From positions 248,001 to 312,000 of the forward strand of contig JAFEMH010001307.1 of the NCBI GenBank assembly GCA_022495995.1: a stretch of 64,000 bases of DNA. Reading direction: 5' to 3'. Position numbers and translations under genes: made by a program. How positions within the stretch are numbered: the stretch's first letter is position 1; each line of letters opens with the position of its first letter. The stretch is from Adenophora triphylla var. japonica (lineage: Eukaryota > Streptophyta > Magnoliopsida > Asterales > Campanulaceae). Below the pieces are notes generated by a model. That model was not told where the DNA came from. It saw only the letters and a list, made by a program, of their open reading frames with translations, and did not search any database. Positions 1-10,605 of this stretch are shown here, in pieces.

Positions 1-245
1 TGGTCAACGAAAAGCTTGATTGAACCTGGATTCTAAAAATTATTTAATAATAATCATTCTATAACTAGTTTTGCGCTTTAAAGCTGGTGCTAGTATGAGT
101 TACAAAAACCTTGCTACACCATAAGAAAATACTTTCATGACATGCACTAAACTGTACTTCTCCTGTCAAAAATACATTTTGTATGCCATATATGTGCCAT
201 GACAAGAATCAGGACAGAAGGTGATACATTGATACGGCATCGTAC

Positions 246-3200
246 CTTCACAGCCCATTTCCTGATTGGAAGAATATTTTTTTGTTGGAAACATTAAAAA
301 CCCGTAAACTTGAAGAGCTTCTCTTAGTTCAGAAAAGCTAGGGAGCCAATCAATTTTGATGCATGGCGAATTTCCCTGCTCAAAATGATGACAGAAAAAA
401 GAGAAAAGTACTAGCTTTAGATGTAATTTCGTAAATGCCACAACCACACTTCTCTTAGTATGACCCTAAAACTCGATGTTACCTCATTTTTCAGCGTGAG
501 AATAGCAGACCAAAAATCACATGCAGAAGCACTTAGCATTTCTTCTGATGAGTATAACACTGAAAAAGAAAGATAACAAGGGCTCAATGAAATGCTCATA
601 TAGTCAACCATTGATCAAAGAAAGACAAATACTCACTCAAATGAAAGGTCCATGTTGCAATGGATTTCTCTACTTGGCCACGCACATGAACCATTTTTGA
701 GAGCCAGCCATCAGCCAACAAACCTTCTAGGAAACATCCTCCTACAATAGGTATGTAAATGAATGTACTGAAATGAATATCCACTAAAGCCACATTGCTT
801 CTAATATATCAACATGTAATACTTAGCCAAAAAAAAAACTATGAATGATATGATTTGACGAGATGGTCAACATAATAACAATCATATACTAGAAAGACAC
901 CATCCTGGAACAATTTGAAGACGAGGAATAAAAACCTCTTTCTGCGTTAAATTCAACGAGCGAATCGAGATGATGGCCCACAAAAGACTTCAAAAGCAAG
1001 CAGCTTTCAGTCTCAGGAAATGTCAATGAGGGCAGGGCATTCTACATGGTACATGGAAAAAAGAAAAATTCTGTAAGCAAGATGATGGCAATTGTATTAT
1101 CATATTGTTCGAAAGCACTATATTTTGCTAGAACCTGATTCCCAAAAACTTGAAGACCCCACAATGATATGTCGGCCTCATCACTTATTTCACATATCTG
1201 CATTAAGATTTCATACTTGCAGTTAAGAAATCTAGCAATGGTCCGTGATGTTTAGAACAAGGCTCTAATTTTTCCAGCATGAAATAGAATCACAAAAACT
1301 GATGGGAAAAGTAAAAGAAGGGGTATGCCTGCTTTTCGCAGTCGTCAACATATTTAGACAATGCAGCTTCTCTCTCATCCTGTTCTTCATCAGAATTATA
1401 AATTTTCCTAGTCTTTGGGTGTTTGGTTTCCTTCTTGAGACGCTCCTTTTTTTCCTTGTAGAAGTCAACCACCAAATCATCCAAACCAATTACTTTCTTC
1501 CTGAAAAGTGCAAAAATAGCAGTGTAAATTACATACTCTAACATACCAATTTTTTTATTTTGTTTTATGAACGCACCCATCCATAAACAACATAAAATTT
1601 ACATTTAAGATACAATGGTATGAAACTATTAGTTTTTATATATTGCCCATGAGTAATATTTGTGTTAAACAATCAGTACAAGTCTCAAGCAACCTAAAAT
1701 AACATCTAACTGACGCTTGTCTCTAAAATTAACCCCGGTTCAGGCGCAGCTACTTTCCCTGCATCATGATAATAGAGGTATAGGTACTACATGATGCCGA
1801 TCCTGAATTGCACTATCAGTGATCTGTCGATTCAGTTTGAATTATAAAACTCAACAAACCATACCACTAAGCTAAAGTCTTAACATAGAGCGTGTGAAAG
1901 AACTATCTGTTGGATACAGTTTTCATCTAAATAACATGCGATTTGAAGATTTGATGTCTACGAAATTGATGTTTCAGAAACTACCCATTTTCATCATATT
2001 TCTTTAAAATTTAAAATGGGTGTTGTCGGGTTAATTGCATTTTTACCTATCCCACTTTCATCAAGGTAACAAAAAACCTATCAATGTACTTTGTGTAACT
2101 AACTAAATACCGATGTGCCTGGAAAAGTTCCAAGAAGCCTGTCCGTTAGCTTTCTGTCAAAAACTAGACGACCTTGCAGACGTGGCATTGTGTGTGGCTT
2201 TTTGTTACAAAAACGTGTTACTCCATACATCTCATCCATGAAACCCTCTTCCTTGTGGGAGGGCTGCGGTGTCTGCGGAATCTGAAATAGCAGTGACAAG
2301 GGTTGCAGCAGTAGTTGTCAAGATATTAGCCACCATTCCGCCATAAAAGAGCTACACAATACTCCGAAAATAAGCTTTGAGAATAGAATCCACAATTTTA
2401 TCGAACATTACACGAGAACTACCAACACTGTCATACTTCAGATACATATCGAGAAGAGCGGGGCCCACAAGAACAATCTTTTCACACCCAGTTCGTTGTA
2501 ATTTCTCATGAACCTCCCTTCTAAGTAAATTACAGAAAGAGGCCTGGCATGCCTTGAGAACAAAAGGGAATGTAAGACTTTCCTGCACAATCCCATGGTA
2601 CTTGAGAGATATAGCAACTCCTAAGGCCCAATCCAGGCCTACCTACGAATAAATACATTCAAAGAAAAATAGTGCCTTTGGGGATTCTATTAAACAGGCG
2701 GTGTGCGCAGCGCGTTTTGACTGCAACAACCTTAAAAATGAACAAGTTTAGTGGCTAAAATGGGACAATATCCTAGACCGGAAAGGAAAAGGTCAGTGTG
2801 AATCTGCCTTCCACACTCAATAGTTCTTCGAAAGATGCAAGATTTGAGGATCAAGGTGTAGTTGAGAGTGGGCGAGTCGATATGAAGTTGCGCAGCGGGC
2901 AGCCACAAGTGATATGGGCATTGAGAATGGCAATCAGGAGTGCGTATTAAGCAAAGGAGGGGTTGGGGAGAGAGAAGAGAGGTATATGCTGCAAGGGACG
3001 CCAGTTCAACAAACTTTGTTCATGTACAATGCCACATCAGCAAGGCTGTTAAGTTTTTGATGGACCGCTAACGGACAGTCACTTTTTGGACCTTTTAAAC
3101 TTCTGTATACGATTAATTACACAAATTACATTGATAGGTTTTTTAGTTACTTCGATGAAAGTTGGACAGATAAAAATGCTATTAACCTGGGGTTTATCAA

Positions 3201-3776
3201 GTAGTCCCATCTCTAAAAAAAATCACTCTTTCTTCCTCAAATTTTTGTTGAAAAACTATTCATCGGTATTAGTGTATCCTTTGTGAACAAAAACTGAAAT
3301 ATGAATGGGCAATTTTTGGAAACACAAAAAATGTTTAGTAAGTTTAACTAATTAAATGTGACTTGCTTTGGGGACAGATGATGGAACTAGAATTAGGTAT
3401 TTTTCATGGCAAATTCTTCTTTCCTGAAATGTTTTAACTTGCAAAGGCAGATCATAAGAAAGGAATGCGAAAGAATGAGGCGAGTATAAAACTCATTTGA
3501 GGAAGGAATATGGACATCAAATAATCAAACACTACAACATCAAATCCTGACATAAAAGCAACGAAACCCTAAAAGAACGTTCCGTTAAATACGAACTACT
3601 TCTGAAGATTAAAACCTAAATATCCACTTCTACATAACCAAATGAATTAACAAAATAGAAACATGAATATCTCAATGATTAGAAAAGAAACAAGATAGAA
3701 GAATAAGGGACCTTTTCTTGGCGGGAACAGGGGAAGAACGGGGTAGCTCTAACTCAAAATCCAAAGGTTCATCCAT
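246..3776 (-). CDS. Spliced plant gene, 5' part (seven exons); possible NSE5/SMC6-interacting (CANIN-like) protein
   Basis: Seven exons read on the minus strand: 3712-3776, 1329-1500, 1135-1197, 936-1041, 637-741, 483-559 and 246-375. Every junction keeps phase and has GT-AG borders, except the second intron (1198-1328), which has a GC donor. They give 239 codons from the ATG at 3776. The product starts MDEPLDFELELP, then has a basic stretch and KKVIGLDDL, then a charged segment (about residues 34-70), then a helix-rich part with motifs LWGLQVFG and EKSIATWTFHL. A donor at 245 shows the gene continues beyond the left edge. I recognise the layout as a conserved single-copy plant family of poorly known function. 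I believe homologues are annotated with the CANIN domain (SMC5/6-NSE5-NSE6 DNA-repair complex), but that comes from memory and is tentative. The gene structure itself is well supported. Confidence 0.85.
2028..3187. mobile_element. Mutator-like element with long TIRs carrying a gene fragment (Pack-MULE-like)
   Basis: The left end (from about 2028, GGGTTAATTGCATTTTTACC) and the reverse complement of the right end (to about 3187, AGGTTAATAGCATTTTTATC) align for roughly 170 bp, including shared blocks such as AAAAAACCTATCAATGTA and CTGTCCGTTAGC. Long TIRs on a ~1.2-kb non-autonomous element are typical of MULEs. The interior holds a PPR-gene fragment. It sits entirely inside intron 1 of the gene at 246-3776. 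I found no convincing 9-bp target duplication, so the exact ends are uncertain by a few bases. Confidence 0.7.
2236..2639 (-). pseudogene. Pentatricopeptide-repeat (PPR) protein fragment inside the MULE
   Basis: The minus strand reads a stretch of a plant-type PPR protein: a segment with GLDWALGVAISL, then LTFPFVLKAC, then VGPALLDMYLKY and VMFDKI. A stop and a frameshift follow, after which a diverged repeat (ALPQGRGFHG) continues in another frame. PPR proteins act in organelle RNA processing, but this piece covers only two to three repeats, has no start or organelle-targeting region and is broken, so it is a captured relic. It lies between the two TIRs and on the same strand as the host gene, so intron retention could transcribe it. 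Confidence 0.75.
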
Positions 3777-3862
3777 GGCTTCTCGCCCACTTGATTGCCT
3801 ACTCCACTGATTTTGATTCCTCCCAATTTGGGGGTTTTCTTTTGAGGAGAATCGAGAGGGGA

Positions 3863-3873
3863 GCGCGCCAAAA
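3863..3873 (-). promoter_or_regulatory. E2F-type site upstream of the spliced gene
   Basis: On the minus strand this reads TTTTGGCGCGC, which matches the plant E2F consensus TTTSGCGCS. It lies 87 bp upstream of the ATG at 3776. E2F sites mark S-phase and DNA-repair genes in plants, so it fits a replication or repair role for the gene. Occupancy is inferred. Confidence 0.55.
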
Positions 3874-3941
3874 TGAAGCCTAAACACGACCCGGGAGATG
3901 TAGTACAACCCACCCAGCTGCCAAGCCCCAAAAAGTGATCC

Positions 3942-3947
3942 GGCCCA
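3942..3947 (-). promoter_or_regulatory. Site II (TCP-type) element TGGGCC
   Basis: TGGGCC on the minus strand, about 166 bp upstream of the ATG at 3776 and 21 bp from the hAT MITE. Site II elements are common in promoters of proliferation-linked plant genes. A 6-bp match is weak evidence alone; the nearby E2F site raises its plausibility. Confidence 0.3.
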
Positions 3948-3967
3948 GCATGAAATCCTATCCAACC

Positions 3968-4333
3968 TAGGGATGGCCAAACCGGACCGGAACCGGAAAA
4001 TCGGACCGGAACCGGCCCGGAAAAGCCCGGAACCGCCATGAATCGGGGAGAAAACCGGAATCGGGGTAACCGGAACCGGTTTGGAGGCGGGCCGGTTAAG
4101 GTTCACCAAAATGGTGAACCGACGAAAAAGCTAACCTGACGAAAATTTGTTGCTTTTCAATAGAACTGCCCGAACCGGACCGAAAAGCCCATTCGGACCA
4201 AAACCGTGAGAAAACCGGAACCGGATAACCGGAACCGTGAGAAAAGCGGGCCGGTTAAGGTTCACCTCCTCGCCGAACCGGAACCAGCGGTTCAAGGCCC
4301 GAAACCGGAACCGGACCGGATTTGGTCATCCCA
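3968..4333. mobile_element. hAT-type MITE rich in CCGGAACCGG repeats
   Basis: The ends TAGGGATGGCCAAACCGG and, in reverse complement, ATGGGATGACCAAATCCGG form the terminal inverted repeat. TCCAACC flanks it at 3961-3967 and 4335-4341; an eighth base differs, as expected of an old 8-bp hAT duplication. The interior is dominated by CCGGAACCGG/ACCGGACCGG subterminal repeats, a known hAT pattern. It is ~370 bp and has no coding capacity; open Pro/Gly-rich frames across it come from the repeats. It lies 192 bp upstream of the ATG at 3776. Confidence 0.8.
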
Positions 4334-4341
4334 TTCCAACC

Positions 4342-7300
4342 CAATAAAATATTTTTGTCTCATATTTTTTTACAAACTTTTGTCCATAAAGTACTTTTTA
4401 CAAATGTTTTTCACCAGTCATTATACACTTGACTTGCAAAAACTGACAGATTAAATATTTATTATGCATATATGACATTTAATTACTAGACATTTCCAGA
4501 ATATCCCCTAAATAAATGACGGATGGGGTATAAAATATTGTTGTTAAATACAGGATGTCATTAAAAACGTTAAAAATATCAATCATATGAATTTAATAAA
4601 AAATAATTTTTGAAGTTACGATGATTAGATTGGCTGTAAAAATAATACGGGTATGTATAGAACATCGATAAATATATGAGAATAAAAATGGTGCTAATAT
4701 ACATGACAAATGTGTGTTATGTACAAAAAAAAAAAAAAAAAAACAATCCATGCCACCAGCACTTAAAACTCTGATCTTTTCCATCAAGCAAGTCAACCAA
4801 AAGTCAATTAACGCATGATAACTGAAAACAGGCTAATATACATGACAATTGTGTGTTATTTACTTTCCAGTCCTTCAACTTTATAAGATAACTGTGCATC
4901 ATTAATCATTGAAATCAAAATAACATGCAGAAATGTACTGGAAACTAAAGTCTAAACATCCATTCGTCAATGATTAGAGGCTGCAAGCACTATGAGAACC
5001 CTCATTCTCACCATAGATTGCGAAAGTGCGCGCTTACGAAATCTACTTAGCTAAGTACTGTAATTTCGATGATTATATTAACTTTACGCGCACGCGTTTC
5101 ACACTTGGACAATCTTTTGATAGCTATAGTACCTTAAACCTTTAGCTGGCCCCGGTAGCTCATTATCTGAATTGAATTAAAACACGGGAGGGAAACTAAG
5201 TAATTATAAATTATTAAAACTATTATGAATTGGTCATTATCTAAATTAAAACATGGAAAACAAAGTAATGATAGATTAGTTCAACTCGATCCTATGATTA
5301 CACAGAAAATGCTCCTTTTATCTTTAACTGATTACATTCCCAGCTTCAGCTCAGCCCATTGACTTTTTGCTGTAATTTTTTTTGGGACAGAGGGAGTACT
5401 TGATATTCAAATATATAAAAACAAACGAATATCGGTTTGGGCCAGCCATGATGATTAAGGAGAGAAAATGGCCTGGACATGGCTAGTGCAATATGGAAAA
5501 CAACCTCAGTGGCCATCTCTAGCAAGTAGTGTGGACTAGCTAGCGCGACAAGGACAGGCTAGGCACTATATAGATTCCATCTTTTTTTCATGTCAACTAG
5601 CAAAGGTGGTGGATGGCGCAATCTATCAAAAGTATGTATGGGCCTAAGAAAGGAATTAGTCTGCATTTTCTTGTGTTGGGAGATTATTTCATATAGAAGA
5701 AATATGTCCGTGAAAGGTACATAATCAAGTGTGAGCTATTGTGTGTTGTGCTTCTGCTTCTATCAAACAAAAAGAAAAACTGCAGGTGGTCCAAAAGCAC
5801 TGAGCTTGAAATCTTCGTCAACGTCAACGTGTGTTCACATTTCATTCACAAAATTTATCCAGAGGTGAACTTTGTGACATCATGAGCCTTGTCCATGGTC
5901 TAGTGACATTTTCTTCGCAAATCTACTTATAGTTCTTTATGAAGCCCACCACCCCGTGCTGAATTACCCCTTTGAACTTTCTTAAAAAAGTTCTCTTTTC
6001 CTTCTTCCCCCCCCCCCCCAAATGAAAAAAAAAAATCGCATTTCTAAGATATTTTTGTGTAATTTCAAGAACGTACAATCAAGCAAAACTAGATTCTTAC
6101 AAAACGAGGAATGTAAAATGCGACTCTTGTTTTTGGAGCGGATGGAGTACTAGTTTAAATATGGGCCTAACTTTTGACGTAAAAGTGACAATATATACAT
6201 TTTTGTGTATATGTCATATGCGGATTAAACAAAAAAGTTAGATATTTGTGGTCATCCTGTTCTTCAAGAAGACAAAGCTAAGATAACTACGTCTTCCAAT
6301 ACATGTGTGCCTCGTCTGAATGTAGATGGATTTTTTGAGCTAATAAGCTGCAGAACAAACAAATTACTGATCTATACAATTTTTAACCAACTTAATCCAG
6401 AAAAGGAATCAAACAAAAAAGAAAAGCTTATCTTAAAATGGGTGCCTCCTCCTAGTAGTGAACATCCCATGTTTTGGCTGATAGAAATGTGCAGCACAGC
6501 ACATGCCCAGGGACAGGGAGCCTAGTGGACACATCTTTTTCTTATGCTGCAAATTTCAAACATAATATGATCTCTTCTTCCACTCTTCCACCCTGTAATC
6601 CTCCCTTCGTCCCAGAAAAAGGGTTGTTTTGTACTATGACGCAATTTTTAAGGACGGAGTTTTACTTGTACATTTACGAAATTGTACTAAAATTACTGAT
6701 AGTCATTAGTTAGTACTCAGTTGGCTCTCCTATCCGAAAGCATTTCTTTAATTGACTTCAGCATGGATGCAGAGCATAGGTTTTCCGAGTTCTCCAACTT
6801 GTCAGTTCTTCAACTTAGATTCTCTGTAGCATTGTAATTTCTAAAGCAATTTGTCAGTTCTTCCCGGCTGATTTAACATATCCATCCAATAACATGCATG
6901 CCCATGTGAGTTGCAAATCTAGGCATCTAAACAACCTGTCACCCTTCAATTATTTAGATCTACAATGAGTACTATAATCATTCTCTATTGACAATTTGAC
7001 ATTTTGGTAAGACTGGACTAAATTCAATAAATTCATACCTTAATTTCCTCTTTAATGTATCCATATATATTAAAGGCAAACCCCGGTGCGCCAAAGCAGT
7101 CGTTTTGGCGCACCGGAAGTTTGAATATAGAGGTACAAGTTATGAGTAGTAAACAAAACAGTCGTTTTGGGATGGAGAGAGTAGCAACTTTACTTCCGTA
7201 GATAACCAAAGTTCCAATAGAATCCACCAAGTCTTATAGAATTCCTTTCATATATTATTACTCAAACATAGTAAATGAAGACCAAAATATACATTCATAG

Positions 7301-7563
7301 GTGGTGCTTAAGGTACCCATAACCCTGCTTCGGATCCTTCGAGCCGAGTCCAGACATCCTAAAATCTAATGTTTTCCCAGGTTTCAGCTTCTGGACAAGT
7401 ACCTAAACCTAACTTAAGTACCCAATTTCATGTAATGAAGGGCAGGGCACTATAGGCAAACACTAATAAATATAGTGCACAAGCATTTTCTTCTTCTTTT
7501 TTTTAGTTTGGATACAAGCTTAAAAATCTAAGTGTAGCTATATAAATATATATTTCAAAAACT
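4342..7563. other. Intergenic region without recognised gene
   Basis: AT-rich DNA between the spliced gene and the transporter gene. It holds a 20-base poly-A tract near 4723 flanked by two ~30-bp near-copies containing CTAATATACATGACAA (4693 and 4831), a C tract near 6007, single Stowaway-type ends (GGGACAGAGGGAGTA near 5386, GGAGCGGATGGAGTA near 6135, CCTCCCTTCGTCCC near 6601) and the hairpin listed separately. I see no exon. Confidence 0.6.
7083..7116. repeat. Perfect 13-bp hairpin CCGGTGCGCCAAA / TTTGGCGCACCGG
   Basis: Two 13-base arms with an 8-base loop (GCAGTCGT) form a perfect GC-rich inverted repeat in AT-rich DNA. CAGTCGTTTTGG recurs about 65 bp downstream, next to a Stowaway-like GGGATGGAGAGAGTA end, so it may be the core of a decayed MITE. 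It lies ~450 bp beyond the stop of the transporter gene, and no U-tract follows it. Confidence 0.6.
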
Positions 7564-9264
7564 TCATTTTTGCTTGGGAGGCGATGAAATTTCAATCTCG
7601 GCTACCCCATTTTGCTGCTGGTTAAACTTCTTGTATATATCCCCTCTGTAAAATTCTCTTGTTCTGGCTACCAGGATCAATGAAACAATAGCTCCAAAGC
7701 AAGTGACACTAGCCAAAATTGTGAAAGAAAGCCTATAACAATGACTCCCAAGGCAAATTAGCTCTTTCACTTGTGATCTATCCAACCCTTTCTTTGCAAG
7801 CTGCTTCAGTGCCTCGTTGTCGTACATGGGCCCCGTGACCCTCACGTTCAATATATACGAGCCAAGTGGACTTGCCAGCTGTCCACAGTTGAACAATGTG
7901 GAATAATACTTCAAACCAAACAGCTCGGATATGATGGCGAACAATAAGGGTAATTGCGCGCCAAATGAGAATCCGATGATGACGGATGCCACGTAGACGG
8001 ATCCAGGGATCGGGAAGGCGATTAGGAGAAGGCCAAAACAAGAAAGAAATAGGGCTAAAGACATCATAAGAGTTCTAGGAAACTTGTACTTGACAAGAAG
8101 GATTTCTGAGACAAACCCTGCAAAGATCCTTCCAAAGTAATTCCAAATGCTAAGTAGGGACACAAATGTCTTTATGGTTTTGTTAGGGTACCCTAAGGAT
8201 TCCCCAATTTGCCCCATGTTGTCCACAGCAGTTAAACTTGACCCAAGCCCACAAAAAGTGGCAATAAAAAGAATCAACATATCTGTGCTCAAAAGTGCTT
8301 GTAAGATTGAATAGTCTTCCCCTCTTTCAGGCTTATTGTGAAAAGTGTTTGCAAAACAAGATAAAACTGGCTTTTCCATAAGTTGACTCGTACCCTCCAA
8401 AGCTAGTGAATTGACAATTATAACCTTAGGAGGAGGATCATCAACAATAGGCTGTGGCAGCTTGTTTTGCTTCCAAAGGGTCAACTCTTCTTTAACAGTA
8501 ATCAAAAGAGGAACAAAAAGTAAAACACATACCAAAGAAGCACTTCCTGCATAAGCCCATTGTTGAAAAGCCACCAACTTTTCTGCTATAGTAACAGCCA
8601 TAAGAAACAATGCTAGACCAATAGATACATATAAAAACCGGTAAAATATACGCAGCTCATTTGGTTCTCGGACAACCTTAATCTCGCGAATGACATAGAC
8701 GAAAACAACAGATAATGCAGCCGGGAGCCAAGCAATGAGCAAAATGAGTGATTTCGAGTCATTTCCATAGAGAGCCAAGTATATTTGAGTCATCATAGCA
8801 CCACTTAGCCCAGTGAACCCTTTCAAAAGTCCCAACATAACCCCCCGACTTTCGGGAAAGTTCCTGACAGAAGTAACGAGAGCCCCCGTATTTGCAAAGT
8901 TTTGCGAATTGGCCCCTATGCAAATGTACAAGCACATTTGGTAGACTTTAGGCTTGGAGATTCTGCCTGTGACAGCCAGCCATATCATGAAATAGCCACC
9001 AAAGTTCAAGGCAGCACCTATTAGTAAAACGAACCATGTTGGGCAGACCTCGGTGATAAGACCAGAAAGTACACCAACGTTGGCTCCTAGGTCTTTGAAG
9101 AATCCTAGGAGATTGAGGGTTGTTTGGTCATATCCTAAGGATGATTTTATGTCTTTGGAATATACACCAAACAAGTATGTTGCACCTGCCCCCGCCATTA
9201 TTAGGAACGACGCGATAAGCGAGAACCATCTTCCTCGGATTACGTGTACGGCAAAACGGAGCAT
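7564..9264 (-). CDS. Nodulin-like / NFD4-like major facilitator transporter
   Basis: An uninterrupted 566-residue frame. The N-terminal half fits the plant nodulin-like domain: RGRWFSLIASFLIMAGAG (about residues 10-27), FGVYSKDIKSSLGYDQ (about 32-47) and LLGFFKDLGANVGVLSGL (about 52-69). About twelve hydrophobic segments are separated by a central hydrophilic loop (about 255-320). The C-terminal half has ADNMGQIGESLGYP and IWNYFGRIFAGFVSE, and it ends with the family's ARTREFYRGDIYKKF before a short polar tail. Length and single-exon structure are normal for this family of multi-pass MFS proteins. The substrate is not deducible; relatives include NFD4, named for a karyogamy defect. The first ATG (9264, context GGCGAGATGC) aligns with where homologues start. 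Confidence 0.93.
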   Translation of the reverse strand: MLRFAVHVIRGRWFSLIASFLIMAGAGATYLFGVYSKDIKSSLGYDQTTLNLLGFFKDLGANVGVLSGLITEVCPTWFVLLIGAALNFGGYFMIWLAVTGRISKPKVYQMCLYICIGANSQNFANTGALVTSVRNFPESRGVMLGLLKGFTGLSGAMMTQIYLALYGNDSKSLILLIAWLPAALSVVFVYVIREIKVVREPNELRIFYRFLYVSIGLALFLMAVTIAEKLVAFQQWAYAGSASLVCVLLFVPLLITVKEELTLWKQNKLPQPIVDDPPPKVIIVNSLALEGTSQLMEKPVLSCFANTFHNKPERGEDYSILQALLSTDMLILFIATFCGLGSSLTAVDNMGQIGESLGYPNKTIKTFVSLLSIWNYFGRIFAGFVSEILLVKYKFPRTLMMSLALFLSCFGLLLIAFPIPGSVYVASVIIGFSFGAQLPLLFAIISELFGLKYYSTLFNCGQLASPLGSYILNVRVTGPMYDNEALKQLAKKGLDRSQVKELICLGSHCYRLSFTILASVTCFGAIVSLILVARTREFYRGDIYKKFNQQQNGVAEIEISSPPKQK

Positions 9265-9437
9265 CTCGCCGCCCCGCCCACCACCGCCGCCGCCACTTGG
9301 GGTGGTGGTGGTTGATATTTGTGCCTCACCTATTGTATGTGTTTTGATGTGTATATTGCTATAAAAAAGTGAGAAATTGAAGGAATTGTGTAATGTTTGT
9401 GTGAGACTATGACTTGAGGCCTAATTGAAAGAGGGGA

Positions 9438-9445
9438 AATATATA
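9438..9445 (-). promoter_or_regulatory. Probable TATA box of the transporter gene
   Basis: CTATATATTT on the minus strand, ~175 bp upstream of the ATG at 9264, which would leave a leader of roughly 140 bases. The leader contains a short GGC/GGT-rich stretch (about 9270-9315). Confidence 0.45.
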
Positions 9446-9710
9446 GAGAAATGGGTGAGTGGGTGGAGGGATAAAAGGTGAATGTGTGAGGGAGTCTTGG
9501 GTGAAGTAAGCAAATGGATAGACTGAAGTAAATTTTTACGTGAGCTGAAGTTTTGGATGAATTAAGAAAGCATATTTTCAGTTATTCTTGTCAGATATTT
9601 TCTTGGATAAATTGACTCGTGTCAATATGAATGATTTTAGGTAGATCAGGGCGGCGAAACATATGATAAAATAAAGGGTAGATGATACGTATCTCCGACG
9701 TACTTATTAA

Positions 9711-10605
9711 ATACTTCCTCCGCCCCACAATAATATACTCTCTCTCTCTCTCTCTGTCCCGCTACAAACCGCAGACTTTCTATTTTGGGCAAGGCCGGTT
9801 CTTGGCATGTGCAAGAGGATCTCTTGCACAGGGCCCCATTTTTTGAAGGGCCTCAAATTTTGTATTTTTATTTTTTAGTCCTTGAAAATTTATAAAATTA
9901 TTTTAAAATCCTAAATTTCTAAAATCCTAAATGCATAATTTTGTATAGATTTCATTGTTATTATATATTATTCATTCCATAATAATGGTTACTTCTTTTC
10001 TTTGGGCGTCCCGTAACAAATGATATTGTCCCAAAATGTGAGATAGAGGGAGTATAGATTTGTGCTTATTTTTTAAAATATTGCGGGCCCAATATTTAAT
10101 TTTAGCACAGGGCCCCTATAATTATTGAGACGGGCCTGATTTTGGGCGTCCCATTACAAACCGCACACTTCCTAAAATAGCAAAAAATCTTTACTATTCC
10201 CTTCACTCATTCTCTCTTCTACATTATTTTAATACTCACAACACCATTATAATTTACTATTTCCTCCATTCATTCTCTCTCCTATTTTACTTTTACACTC
10301 ACAACATTTATATCATTATTTTTTTCCTTAATTCCAGCGCAAACAGTAACAGTGCGGTTACTAACGGGACGGAGGAAGTATAAATTTTTCATTTTGGACG
10401 TCCCACAATCTTTACTATTCTCTCCACTCATTCTCTCTCCTACATTATTTTAATACTCACATCACAATTATAATTTACTATTCTCTCCACTCATTCTCTC
10501 TCCTATTTTATTTTCACACTCACAACACTTTCAATATAATATTTTCTCCTTAATTCCCGTACATTTCCAAAAGTCTATAAAAAGATGGGACGGAGGGAGT
10601 ATATA
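9711..10605. repeat. Cluster of nested Stowaway-type MITE remnants
   Basis: Stowaway-type ends occur at about 9712 (CTTCCTCCGCCCC), 10042 (GAGATAGAGGGAGTATA), 10367 (GGGACGGAGGAAGTATA) and 10588 (GGGACGGAGGGAGTATA). Between them are repeated blocks of the kind CACTCATTCTCTCTCCTA and ACTCACAACA. They look like two or three overlapping copies of one family, with a hAT element inserted in the first. Exact pairing of ends is unclear. Confidence 0.6.
9790..10138. mobile_element. Small hAT element with exact 8-bp target duplication
   Basis: ATTTTGGG flanks it exactly at 9782-9789 and 10139-10146. The element begins CAAGGCCGGTTCT and ends AGACGGGCCTG, so the termini are inverted CA...TG with a GGCC core. 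Subterminal GCACAGGGCCCC occurs near both ends. It is 349 bp, has no ORF, and itself carries a partial Stowaway-type sequence, so it is a nested insertion. Confidence 0.8.

Noticed and set aside
3672..4109. Open frames with Pro/Gly/Ser-rich protein on the minus strand
   Set aside because: They run through the CCGGAACCGG repeats of the hAT MITE. Only the last 65 bases before the donor at 3711 belong to a gene.
4690..4861. Retroposon with poly-A between direct repeats
   Set aside because: The poly-A lies directly after the left repeat instead of before the right one, so the polarity is wrong for a plus insertion, and a minus insertion would show poly-T.
7778..8041. Second minus-strand open frame inside the transporter gene
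   Set aside because: It overlaps the transporter in another frame and has no family resemblance, while the transporter frame matches its family throughout.
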